A stretch of 63,835 bases of DNA from a bacterium. GTDB lineage: Bacteria > Bacillota > Clostridia > Lachnospirales > Lachnospiraceae. Positions 51,061-58,263 of the stretch are shown one piece after another. Under the pieces are notes generated by a model. It saw only the letters and a program-made list of their open reading frames with translations. It was not told the DNA's origin and did not search any database. A program made the translations under genes and the position numbers. How positions within the stretch are numbered: the first letter of the stretch is position 1; each line of letters starts with the position of its first letter. The DNA is taken from NCBI GenBank assembly GCA_030539165.1, contig JAUNSO010000014.1, positions 1-63,835 on the forward strand. The letters are read 5' to 3'.

Positions 51061-52032
51061 TTAATTCTTTCTGCGTCTTGCTACTACATCAGCATATACT
51101 GCAACGATAACGATAATACCGGTAATAATCAACTGGTAATCTTTTGTAAAGCCAAGCGCAAGAATACCCTCCTGCAGCAAAGCGATGATAAATACACCGA
51201 TTACTGTACCACCGATGGATGCGAGACCGCCTGCCATGGATGTACCACCCATTACACAGCCTGCAATTGCTTCGTTGTTATACTGATCACCATAGCCGGG
51301 TTGAACTGTTGTATAAGCTGCTACATAGAAGATTGCAGCAATACCAACCAGCGTTCCGCAGATGATATAGGAAAGCATTTCCCATTTTTTAACGTTAACA
51401 CCTGAAAGTCTGACAGCTTCCTTATTCGATCCAAGGCTGAGGATATAACGTCCTGCTCTTGTCTTGTTCAATATAATTGAGCAGATGACTGCAACTGCTA
51501 AAAAGATGACAAGTCCGACAGGAAAGTCGCCCATCTTGACCAGTTTTCTGAACCAGCCCTCTGCTGTCGTTCCCTGCGGCCAGCTGACCGACTGGGTCTT
51601 TGTAAATACAGAGGCAACACCCTTTGCAATGTTCATGCTTGCCATAGATACGATGAACGGAGGAACTGACCAGTAAGCTACAAGATATCCGTTAAAGCAT
51701 CCGAATATAATGCCTACCAGGATGCTGATCAACAGGCTGAGTAATACAGGCATTCCGTAATGTGTCAGGCAGAAGCCTGATATCAGTGCCGAGCAGAACA
51801 TAACCGGTCCGATTGAGAAATCGATTCCGCCTGTTGCGATAACAAATGTTACACCAAGTGATAAAAAGCCCAAAAAGTAAGCATAATTTAATGCGCTCAA
51901 GATACGGGGCAGTCCTGCAAAATTATTGCATGTTACTGAAAACAATACATACATCAGCAATAAGACGCAGCATAAAACAATTCTGTTAAATCCGATCTTC
52001 TTTATAATTGGGTTTTGTTTGATCTTTTCCAA
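51061..52032 (-). CDS. Sugar ABC transporter permease (RbsC type), second subunit
   Basis: 323 residues from TTG 52032, chosen because GGGGAGGA lies just upstream; the alternative GTG 52062 is inside the aldolase gene and has no ribosome site. First helix RIVLCCVLLLMYVLFSV, then FVIATGGIDFSIGPVMFCS, the coupling loop LSLGSNKEAVRLSGVNVKKWE and GGTSMAGGLASIGGTV. Lies between the aldolase and ATPase genes. Confidence 0.9.
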   Translation of the reverse strand: MEKIKQNPIIKKIGFNRIVLCCVLLLMYVLFSVTCNNFAGLPRILSALNYAYFLGFLSLGVTFVIATGGIDFSIGPVMFCSALISGFCLTHYGMPVLLSLLISILVGIIFGCFNGYLVAYWSVPPFIVSMASMNIAKGVASVFTKTQSVSWPQGTTAEGWFRKLVKMGDFPVGLVIFLAVAVICSIILNKTRAGRYILSLGSNKEAVRLSGVNVKKWEMLSYIICGTLVGIAAIFYVAAYTTVQPGYGDQYNNEAIAGCVMGGTSMAGGLASIGGTVIGVFIIALLQEGILALGFTKDYQLIITGIIVIVAVYADVVARRRKN

Positions 52033-52045
52033 TTTTCTTCCTCCC

Positions 52046-52894
52046 CTATGCTCTATTGTCACATCCGCATACTTTTATTTTCTCTTTTACAAGCTTTGTG
52101 ACATATTCCATACCAACTACACCATATTTCTTTGGATCAAATGCATCCGGATTTGCTTTCAGAAAATCCTTTACTCCATTGCTGTATGCAATTCGTAATT
52201 CTGTTGCAAAATTCACTTTACTGATACCTCTTCTAATACAGTCCTTCACTGCCTCATCGGGAACTCCTGACGCTCCGTGCAGTACAAGAGGTATCGATAC
52301 AAGCTTTCGTATCTCGGACAGCCTTTCCACATCCAGTTTCGGTTCTCCCTTATAGATGCCGTGCGCCGTACCGATTGCAACTGCAAGAGAACTGATTCCG
52401 GTCTCTGCAACAAATCTCACTGCATCCTGAGGATCTGTATATCCCGGATCATTGCAGTCCAGATCATCCTCTTTTCCGCCGACCTTGCCAAGCTCTGCCT
52501 CTACGGGTATATTGGAAGGTCTGCACGCATCCACAACTCTGCGGGTCACTGCAATATTATCCTCAAAGGCTTCATGGGATCCATCGATCATAATGGATGT
52601 ATACCCGACTCTGAGCGCCTGCATAGCCAGTTCAAAGCTGTTGCCGTGATCCAGATGCAATGCGATCGGAACATCTGCAGCTTCTGCTGCCGCCCTGACG
52701 TTTGCATAGTACATCGGAAGACCGGCATACTTGATTGTTGATGGTGTTGTCTGCAGGATCGCCGGAGCATGCATTTCTTCTGCCGCTTTGATGACCGCCA
52801 TGACCATTTCCATGTTCTCAACATTGAATGCGCCTATGCTGTATCCGTTCCTGTCAGCGTCAAGCATCATTTTTTCTGAAGATACCAATGCCAT
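52046..52894 (-). CDS. gatY: Class II ketose-bisphosphate aldolase (tagatose-bisphosphate aldolase GatY/KbaY type)
   Basis: 282 residues; GGAGG before ATG 52894. Zinc class II aldolase pattern: YSIGAFNVENMEMVMAVI, ALHLDHGNSFE with a His ligand, YTSIMIDGSHEAFEDN, AIGTAHGIYKGEP, VLHGASGVPDEAV. It cleaves tagatose-1,6-bisphosphate or fructose-1,6-bisphosphate. The nearby GatZ and GatD homologues favour tagatose. First gene of the second unit (gatY-permease-ATPase-permease-SBP-fucU), behind its own repressible promoter. Confidence 0.85.
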   Translation of the reverse strand: MALVSSEKMMLDADRNGYSIGAFNVENMEMVMAVIKAAEEMHAPAILQTTPSTIKYAGLPMYYANVRAAAEAADVPIALHLDHGNSFELAMQALRVGYTSIMIDGSHEAFEDNIAVTRRVVDACRPSNIPVEAELGKVGGKEDDLDCNDPGYTDPQDAVRFVAETGISSLAVAIGTAHGIYKGEPKLDVERLSEIRKLVSIPLVLHGASGVPDEAVKDCIRRGISKVNFATELRIAYSNGVKDFLKANPDAFDPKKYGVVGMEYVTKLVKEKIKVCGCDNRA

Positions 52895-52943
52895 ATTGTT
52901 TCCTCCGTTCCTTCATGATTTTTCATTCCTGTTTGAAGTGGGT

Positions 52944-52953
52944 GAAACGTTTC
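52944..52953 (-). promoter_or_regulatory. LacI-type operator at the gatY promoter
   Basis: Core palindrome GAAACGTTTC within GTGAAACGTTTCGC, centred about 12 bp downstream of the expected transcription start. Same core as at 11841, 58053-58072 and 58182. Confidence 0.72.
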
Positions 52954-52967
52954 GCTTCAATGTAATC

Positions 52968-52996
52968 ATTATCCGATAAACTGACCGAATTGTCAA
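52968..52996 (-). promoter_or_regulatory. gatY promoter
   Basis: On the minus strand TTGACA (52991-52996), 17-bp spacer, GATAAT (52968-52973). Confidence 0.78.
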
Positions 52997-53046
52997 TCAT
53001 CACGCATGCGACATCTGTGGAAAAACATATTACTATATTCACTTTT

Positions 53047-54375
53047 CTATCTGCAAAAAGCGTCACTGATAACATAATTTAACTTTGTTGCATAATTATA
53101 GTCTTCTACGAGGTGAACCACACAATCCTCTGCAAGTTCCTTCGGATCCATCGGCAGCAATCCATCTCTGACCTTGGTATACTGCTGTGGCATATACTGA
53201 CGAAGCATACTGAGCGGGATCTCAACCTCCGACAGATTTTTGAACAGCTTCTGAATCGCAGTCTGTATTTCCGGTTGTGCAAAATAGTAACGGCATCTGT
53301 CAGAAAAACTGTATTTTCTCTTAATTGCCAGTTGATCCTCTGTACCATGATAATGCTTCTTCCAGTTGCCCGGATTCTGTACCATGATTTCTTCCATGAT
53401 TTCAATAAATTTCGCCTGTTTCTCCTCCGGTACCAGCATCTTTTCCATCATGGATAATGCAAACAGCCCTTCTCTCAGAGAGAATGTCAACGCCGGTCCT
53501 ACCTTCAGAATGGCGATTCCATCCTCGACCATCTCCCGAAGGCTCTCAGGTAACTGATAATCTGTAGAATGACCTTCAAGCACAATATTGTCATACTTTT
53601 TCATTGCTTTGGTCAGCTCAGCAGCTTTGACTCTGTCATAATGATAGATATCAGCGTCACCGAACTCCACACCGGGCTGTACTACAATTCCGATGATATT
53701 ATCAAATGCATCCTTCAGACCGCGTTTTTCAAACTGCTCACGATAGACACGAAGTGTCTTCTCTACAGCCTCAGGACTGGTTACCTGGATGCTGTCCTCT
53801 GCTTCCTGAGCGCCGCCCGGGATCGGAACTTCACTGCCGATGATGAATGCCGGTCTCACTTCCTGAGGATTTTTCTTCAATAGTTCCTGATAAGCCTCTT
53901 CACAGGCTTCATAAAGAATGGCTCCTCTTCTTGCAATTGTTTCATCTGTCAGCATCTGATCTGCCGGATCATCAGCGACACGCATACTCGTGTCGAGATG
54001 AATCTTTTTAAACCCTGCCAGGACAAACAGCTTTACCAGTTCGATTGATTTTGCCATAGCATCCTGTTCTGTTTCATTCTGCCATGTCAGTGGTCCCAGA
54101 TGGTCGCCTCCCAAGATGAGTTTCTCTCTTGGGAATCCGATTCCGTCTGCTATCTGATAAACAAAATCACGATAGTCTGCAGGTTTCATTCCGGTGTAGC
54201 CACCGAACTGATTGACCTGATTTGCTGTTGCTTCTACTAATACATAATCATCAAATCTGAGTGCCTGCTTCAGGCACGCTTCTATTACCAAATCATTTGC
54301 TGTACAAAAGGAAGGGATACCGGCAAATTTCATACCGTTTTTTCTTTTCTGCAGCATAGAACGCATTGCATCCAT
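53047..54375 (-). CDS. gatZ: GatZ/KbaZ family protein: tagatose-bisphosphate aldolase accessory subunit or tagatose-6-phosphate 4-epimerase
   Basis: 442 residues, full family length; GGAGG before ATG 54375. GIPSFCTANDLVIEACLKQAL, LVEATANQVNQFGGYTGM, ILGGDHLGPLTW, FKKIHLDTSMRVADDP, SEVPIPGGAQEAED, VLEGHSTDYQLPESLREM. Family members either support GatY or act alone; an Agrobacterium member epimerises tagatose-6-P to fructose-6-P in a galactitol/altritol pathway fed by an ABC importer. The lack of a PTS and of a tagatose-6-P kinase gene here makes the second role worth considering. Last gene of the kinase operon; gatY follows under a separate promoter. Confidence 0.85.
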   Translation of the reverse strand: MDAMRSMLQKRKNGMKFAGIPSFCTANDLVIEACLKQALRFDDYVLVEATANQVNQFGGYTGMKPADYRDFVYQIADGIGFPREKLILGGDHLGPLTWQNETEQDAMAKSIELVKLFVLAGFKKIHLDTSMRVADDPADQMLTDETIARRGAILYEACEEAYQELLKKNPQEVRPAFIIGSEVPIPGGAQEAEDSIQVTSPEAVEKTLRVYREQFEKRGLKDAFDNIIGIVVQPGVEFGDADIYHYDRVKAAELTKAMKKYDNIVLEGHSTDYQLPESLREMVEDGIAILKVGPALTFSLREGLFALSMMEKMLVPEEKQAKFIEIMEEIMVQNPGNWKKHYHGTEDQLAIKRKYSFSDRCRYYFAQPEIQTAIQKLFKNLSEVEIPLSMLRQYMPQQYTKVRDGLLPMDPKELAEDCVVHLVEDYNYATKLNYVISDAFCR

Positions 54376-54434
54376 TGTTCCTGCCTCCAGTTTTACCTAT
54401 TTATTTCAAAACCTGTGTTTATTACGATCTTTTT

Positions 54435-55451
54435 CTATTTTGCATCCGGACAATCAACGATCACGCCATCTTCATCCCAAAGGTCATGCCAGTCATTCGC
54501 GCCTGCCCACAGGAATACCTGTCCTTTTACCAGACGGTTATTCTTCTCCAGTGTAGAGATGACCTTCATCTCGTCATCTGTCAACGGCTCTGTGATTGTA
54601 GACTGCAGATTGCTGACATATTCCATCTCATGAATGGAGAAAGGAATGGGGATCTGTCCTCTCTGTACTGCCCACTTCAGTGCTACGATTGCAGGATGAA
54701 CTCCGTGAGCCTGTGCGATTGCCTTGAACTCAGGAATCTGCATATCTGCGATGTCATCCGGCTCCATATCTCTCTCCGGTCTCTGAGGAGATCCAAGCGG
54801 CATAAATCCGATCGGCTGGATATCATGTGCTACAAGATAATCAAATAATTCCTGCTGCTGGAAGCAAGGGTGTAATTCCATCTCACATGCTACCGGCTTG
54901 ATGCGGAACTGATCCATAACCGCATTCATTTTCGGAATCGTCATATTAGAAATACCAATGTGTCTGATCAGACCTGCATCAACCAGCTTCTCGCACTGTC
55001 TGTATGTATCCATGAATTCTGCAACTGAGAACGGTCTGGAATCAGGATTACGTGAATCTACGCCGCAGTGAGGTGCATGGTAGTTCGGAAACGGCCAATG
55101 GATAAAGAACAAATCAATATAGTCACATTTCAGATCTGCAATACTCTTTTTGCAAGATTTCTCAACATCACGGTGCATATCATTCCACACCTTGGTCATA
55201 ATGTATAATTCTTTTCTTTCAACAACACCTTCATCAAATGCATTCTGGAATACCTCACCGATCTGATCCTCATTTCCATAGCATGCTGCACAGTCGAACA
55301 TACGATAACCTGCGCGGATTGCACCTGCTACTGCACTTGAAACCTCTTCTGCCGTAAAACGGTCAGAACCGAATGTACCCATTCCGATGCAGGGCACCTT
55401 ATCTCCCGTATTTAATGTAATCTGTGGTACTTTTGATGCTAAAGCTTCCAT
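54435..55451 (-). CDS. Aldo/keto reductase
   Basis: 338 residues; AAGGAGG before ATG 55451. The barrel starts ITLNTGDKVPCIGMGTFG. The catalytic set is visible: FDCAACYGNE (Asp, Tyr), TKVWND (Lys) and FIHWPFPNYH (His). NADPH site near VALKWAVQRGQIPIPFS and EKNNRLVKG. It would reduce a sugar aldehyde or oxidise a polyol; its place between GatD-like and gatZ suggests interconversion of a sugar and its alditol. Lactaldehyde reduction for the propanediol route is another possibility, since no dedicated reductase is seen. Confidence 0.88.
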   Translation of the reverse strand: MEALASKVPQITLNTGDKVPCIGMGTFGSDRFTAEEVSSAVAGAIRAGYRMFDCAACYGNEDQIGEVFQNAFDEGVVERKELYIMTKVWNDMHRDVEKSCKKSIADLKCDYIDLFFIHWPFPNYHAPHCGVDSRNPDSRPFSVAEFMDTYRQCEKLVDAGLIRHIGISNMTIPKMNAVMDQFRIKPVACEMELHPCFQQQELFDYLVAHDIQPIGFMPLGSPQRPERDMEPDDIADMQIPEFKAIAQAHGVHPAIVALKWAVQRGQIPIPFSIHEMEYVSNLQSTITEPLTDDEMKVISTLEKNNRLVKGQVFLWAGANDWHDLWDEDGVIVDCPDAK

Positions 55452-55500
55452 GATAAATCCTCCTTGTAATATGTTTTATAGTTTCTGGTATCTTTTCTGT

Positions 55501-56550
55501 CTAAGCTTCGCTGTCGATCAGGATCTTTCCTTTCACCGTTCCCGGCGTCTTGAACATTTCAAATGCTGTATCAATCTTGGAAAGAGGTATCTTTTTAAAG
55601 ATAAATGAATCATCAAACTTCAGTTCACCGGTCTTGAAATAATGTGCCACCAGTTCCCATTCGTCTCCCGGGAATGGTGCTGAGTAACTCATCCAGGAGC
55701 CTGTCAGTATAAATTCCTTACGATTCATATTTTCCCATTCCTCTACGCCAAAGGACAAATCTCTGGTCGGTGTACCGATGAAGCATACCTGAGCCTTATT
55801 TGCTGCCAGCTTGAACGCCATTTTCATAGTAATGGTATTGCCGGCTGTTTCATATACATAGTCAAAGCCGCGGCCGTCTGTGATTTTCTGAACCTCATCC
55901 ATGAAATCCTCTTTGCCTGAATTCACTCCGTAATCAGCACCAAGGCGTTTTGCCAGTTCCAGTCTTTCATCTAAAATATCAAATACAACAACCTTCTTAG
56001 CTCCAAATATCTTGGCCCACTGCATCGTCATCATACCGACTGTTCCGCCGCCGAGAATAGCAACTGTTTTACCGCCTTTATAATCAACTCTTCTGAGTCC
56101 GTGCAATGCTACGGTAGCCGGTTCAAAAAATGCTCCCTTTTCAAAGCTGACACTGTCATCAAATTTCACAGCATTTTTTTCAGGTACGGTCACATATTCT
56201 GCAAAGCTTCCATACTCTCTGGAACCAATAAAACTGTAATGCTTGCATAAGGAATAGTTTCCCTTCTGGCAGTCCTCACATTTCATGCAAGGTACCAGTG
56301 GTACTCCTGCTATATGGTCTCCAGCCTTGAGTGATGTAACGCCCTCACCGATTTCTTCCACGATACCGGAAAATTCATGTCCGAGCACATTCGGGAAATA
56401 ATGGCATGCATCTCCGTTCACTCTTGGTATGTCTGAGCCACAGATACCGGTATACTTTACCTTGATGACTACCTTTCCGGGCTCTGCCTTTGGCTTGTCG
56501 ATCTCCTCATAACGGATATCATTTTTTGCGTGTACTACTCCTGCTTTCAT
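55501..56550 (-). CDS. Zn-dependent polyol dehydrogenase, GatD (galactitol-1-phosphate 5-dehydrogenase) type
   Basis: 349 residues; AGGAGG upstream. Catalytic zinc ligands Cys37 (GICGSD), His58/Glu59 (LGHEFSG); structural zinc Cys88, Cys91, Cys94, Cys102 (PCMKCEDCQKGNYSLC); Rossmann AILGGGTVGMMTMQWA. Blocks shared with E. coli GatD include the HYFP-LGHEFSG region, YSFIGSREYGSFAEYV and GSWMSYSAPFPGDEWE. It could oxidise galactitol-1-phosphate to tagatose-6-phosphate, or a free polyol. Starts 4 bp past the kinase stop. Confidence 0.85.
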   Translation of the reverse strand: MKAGVVHAKNDIRYEEIDKPKAEPGKVVIKVKYTGICGSDIPRVNGDACHYFPNVLGHEFSGIVEEIGEGVTSLKAGDHIAGVPLVPCMKCEDCQKGNYSLCKHYSFIGSREYGSFAEYVTVPEKNAVKFDDSVSFEKGAFFEPATVALHGLRRVDYKGGKTVAILGGGTVGMMTMQWAKIFGAKKVVVFDILDERLELAKRLGADYGVNSGKEDFMDEVQKITDGRGFDYVYETAGNTITMKMAFKLAANKAQVCFIGTPTRDLSFGVEEWENMNRKEFILTGSWMSYSAPFPGDEWELVAHYFKTGELKFDDSFIFKKIPLSKIDTAFEMFKTPGTVKGKILIDSEA

Positions 56551-56554
56551 TTCA

Positions 56555-58039
56555 CTAAATCCTCCTGGAAAATGTATTTTTTAAATCCTCAGATAACTGC
56601 AAATATAATTTCATAGACTTCTGATACCTCTCGTGCGCCTCCATATCAGGCTCCTGTGTCCTTGTGATCACGATCGTCTGACTGACAGCCTCCTCATAGT
56701 TTCTATACATGCCGCATCCCACTCCTGCCAGCAGTGCTGCGCCTAATGTAGTGGCTGTATCTGATGTCGGAACCTGAATGGTCTTTCCTGTCACATCTGC
56801 CTTGATCTGTGTCCACAGTACAGAGTTGGAAGCTCCGCCCATAGCATTCAGTGTCCCGATTTCGATTCCAGTCTCTGCGGCCGTCCTGAGATTGTGCTCC
56901 AGTGAAAAAGCAACTCCCTCTAATATGGATCGAATGATATGTCCTCTGGTTTTATCAAATGACAGACCATAAAATACACCTTTGGCATCCGGATTCCAGA
57001 TCGGCGAGCGCTCTCCTGCCATATATGGTAAAAATGTAACTCCGTCTGATCCTGCAGCTACCTTTGATGCCTCAGCTGTCAGATCATCAAATGACAAATC
57101 CTGTCCGAACTCCTGCTGAAACCATTTCAGCGTACCGCCACCACCGACTGTGCCGCCCTGCAGCAGCCATAGTCCCGGGATGACATGCGGACTCAGGATT
57201 AATTTCTGATGAGCGAGTGCCTTGTCTGTACAGATGCTCATACCGCCTGCCTGACCGCCCTGCTCCTGTGTCTGTCCGACACGGTAAACACCTGCTCCCA
57301 ATGTTCCGCAGGCAGCATCCAGACCTCCTGCAACGACCGGGATACCCTCTTCCAGTCCTGTCAGTTCTGCTGCTTTCTTAGTCACCTTGCCTACGATTTC
57401 ATCACAACGGTACAGCTTCGGAACAAGATCCACAGAAAGGCCTAGTCTGGCAGCCAGTTCTTCATGATAGGTCAGTCGATTCATATCAAAGAAATGAATC
57501 CCGTAGCCCTGTGAAAGATCCTGACTCATAATGCCTGTCAGTTTATATACGATATAGCTGTTGCTCTGTAAAAATTGATATGTATGATGAAAGATTTCAG
57601 GTCTTTCTTCTTTGAACCACAGCATCTTCGGCGTCGTGTAGGAAGGAAGAAAATCATTGCCTGCCACCTTGAAGATTTCTTCGGTTCCAATTTCGTTTTT
57701 CACTCTGTCACAGATGTGACGTGCTCTGGTGTCCATCCATATGGGGGTGCGGCACAGAACATTTCCATCTCTGTCCACCGGAATCGCCGACCAGCTCTGT
57801 CCATCTACTCCGATACCACAGATCTGCTCAGCCCGGATACCATCCTGTGATAACACATCCCGAATGCCGTCACAGATCGCATGCCACCACTCATCGGCAT
57901 CCTGCTCTACCCATCCGCTCTCCGGATAGTATACCTGATACGGCTGGTTAGACTGTGCCATTACTTTGCCGGACTGATCAAAAACCGCTACCTTGCAAGC
58001 CGATGTGCCTATGTCAATTCCCAATAATAAATTCTGCAT
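56555..58039 (-). CDS. FGGY family carbohydrate kinase (xylulokinase-like, substrate uncertain)
   Basis: 494 residues from ATG 58039, with GGAGG four bases upstream; the open frame runs to 58159 across the operator and promoter and is rejected. LLGIDIGTSACKVAVFDQSG, ICGIGVDGQSWSAIPVD, CRTPIWMDTRA, GGLDAACGTLGAG, GGTVGGGGTLKWFQQ, FLPYMAGERSPIWNPDAKG. The pattern is xylulokinase-like, but with GatD, GatZ and GatY beside it a tagatose, galactitol or related ketose/polyol is a better guess. First gene of the unit kinase-gatD-AKR-gatZ. Controlled by a consensus promoter with two LacI-type operators. Confidence 0.88.
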   Translation of the reverse strand: MQNLLLGIDIGTSACKVAVFDQSGKVMAQSNQPYQVYYPESGWVEQDADEWWHAICDGIRDVLSQDGIRAEQICGIGVDGQSWSAIPVDRDGNVLCRTPIWMDTRARHICDRVKNEIGTEEIFKVAGNDFLPSYTTPKMLWFKEERPEIFHHTYQFLQSNSYIVYKLTGIMSQDLSQGYGIHFFDMNRLTYHEELAARLGLSVDLVPKLYRCDEIVGKVTKKAAELTGLEEGIPVVAGGLDAACGTLGAGVYRVGQTQEQGGQAGGMSICTDKALAHQKLILSPHVIPGLWLLQGGTVGGGGTLKWFQQEFGQDLSFDDLTAEASKVAAGSDGVTFLPYMAGERSPIWNPDAKGVFYGLSFDKTRGHIIRSILEGVAFSLEHNLRTAAETGIEIGTLNAMGGASNSVLWTQIKADVTGKTIQVPTSDTATTLGAALLAGVGCGMYRNYEEAVSQTIVITRTQEPDMEAHERYQKSMKLYLQLSEDLKNTFSRRI

Positions 58040-58052
58040 ATTTCCTCCGCAT

Positions 58053-58072
58053 AGAGCGAAACGTTTCGCTCT
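58053..58072 (-). promoter_or_regulatory. LacI-type operator O1 in the kinase leader (perfect 20-bp palindrome)
   Basis: AGAGCGAAACGTTTCGCTCT reads the same on both strands. It lies between the transcription start and the ribosome site, centred about +62, and is the longest and best copy of the shared GAAACGTTTC site. Confidence 0.85.
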
Positions 58073-58130
58073 GTTTTGAAAAATAAAAGAAAAACCTTTT
58101 TTCTCAGACTTTTCTGCCTTTGTAATTGTG

Positions 58131-58159
58131 ATTATACTGCTCCTTATTCTACATGTCAA
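58131..58159 (-). promoter_or_regulatory. Kinase operon promoter, exact consensus
   Basis: On the minus strand TTGACA (58154-58159), 17-bp spacer, TATAAT (58131-58136): both hexamers match the sigma-A consensus. Confidence 0.9.
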
Positions 58160-58181
58160 TACATATTTTGAATTTATTCAT

Positions 58182-58191
58182 GAAACGTTTC
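58182..58191 (-). promoter_or_regulatory. LacI-type operator O2 upstream of the kinase promoter
   Basis: GAAACGTTTC core within ATGAAACGTTTCGT, centred about -62, 124 bp from O1. The two sites lie symmetrically about the expected start, a layout that fits DNA looping. Confidence 0.75.
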
Positions 58192-58212
58192 GTCGCTGAT
58201 TTTATGCAACAA

Positions 58213-58252
58213 AAAGAGCCCTGAGCCACTGCTGAAGCGTGACTCAGGGTTC
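58213..58252 (-). terminator. Intrinsic terminator after the alpha-galactosidase gene
   Basis: Stem CCCTGAG...CTCAGGG (58219-58225 / 58243-58249), extended with one mismatch to CAC/GTG, followed on the minus strand by CTCTTTTTG. Confidence 0.82.
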
Positions 58253-58263
58253 CAAATAATGAT

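Noticed and set aside
58040..58159. 40-residue N-terminal extension of the FGGY kinase
   Set aside because: The segment overlaps the promoter, start point and operator; FGGY similarity and GGAGG place the start at 58039.
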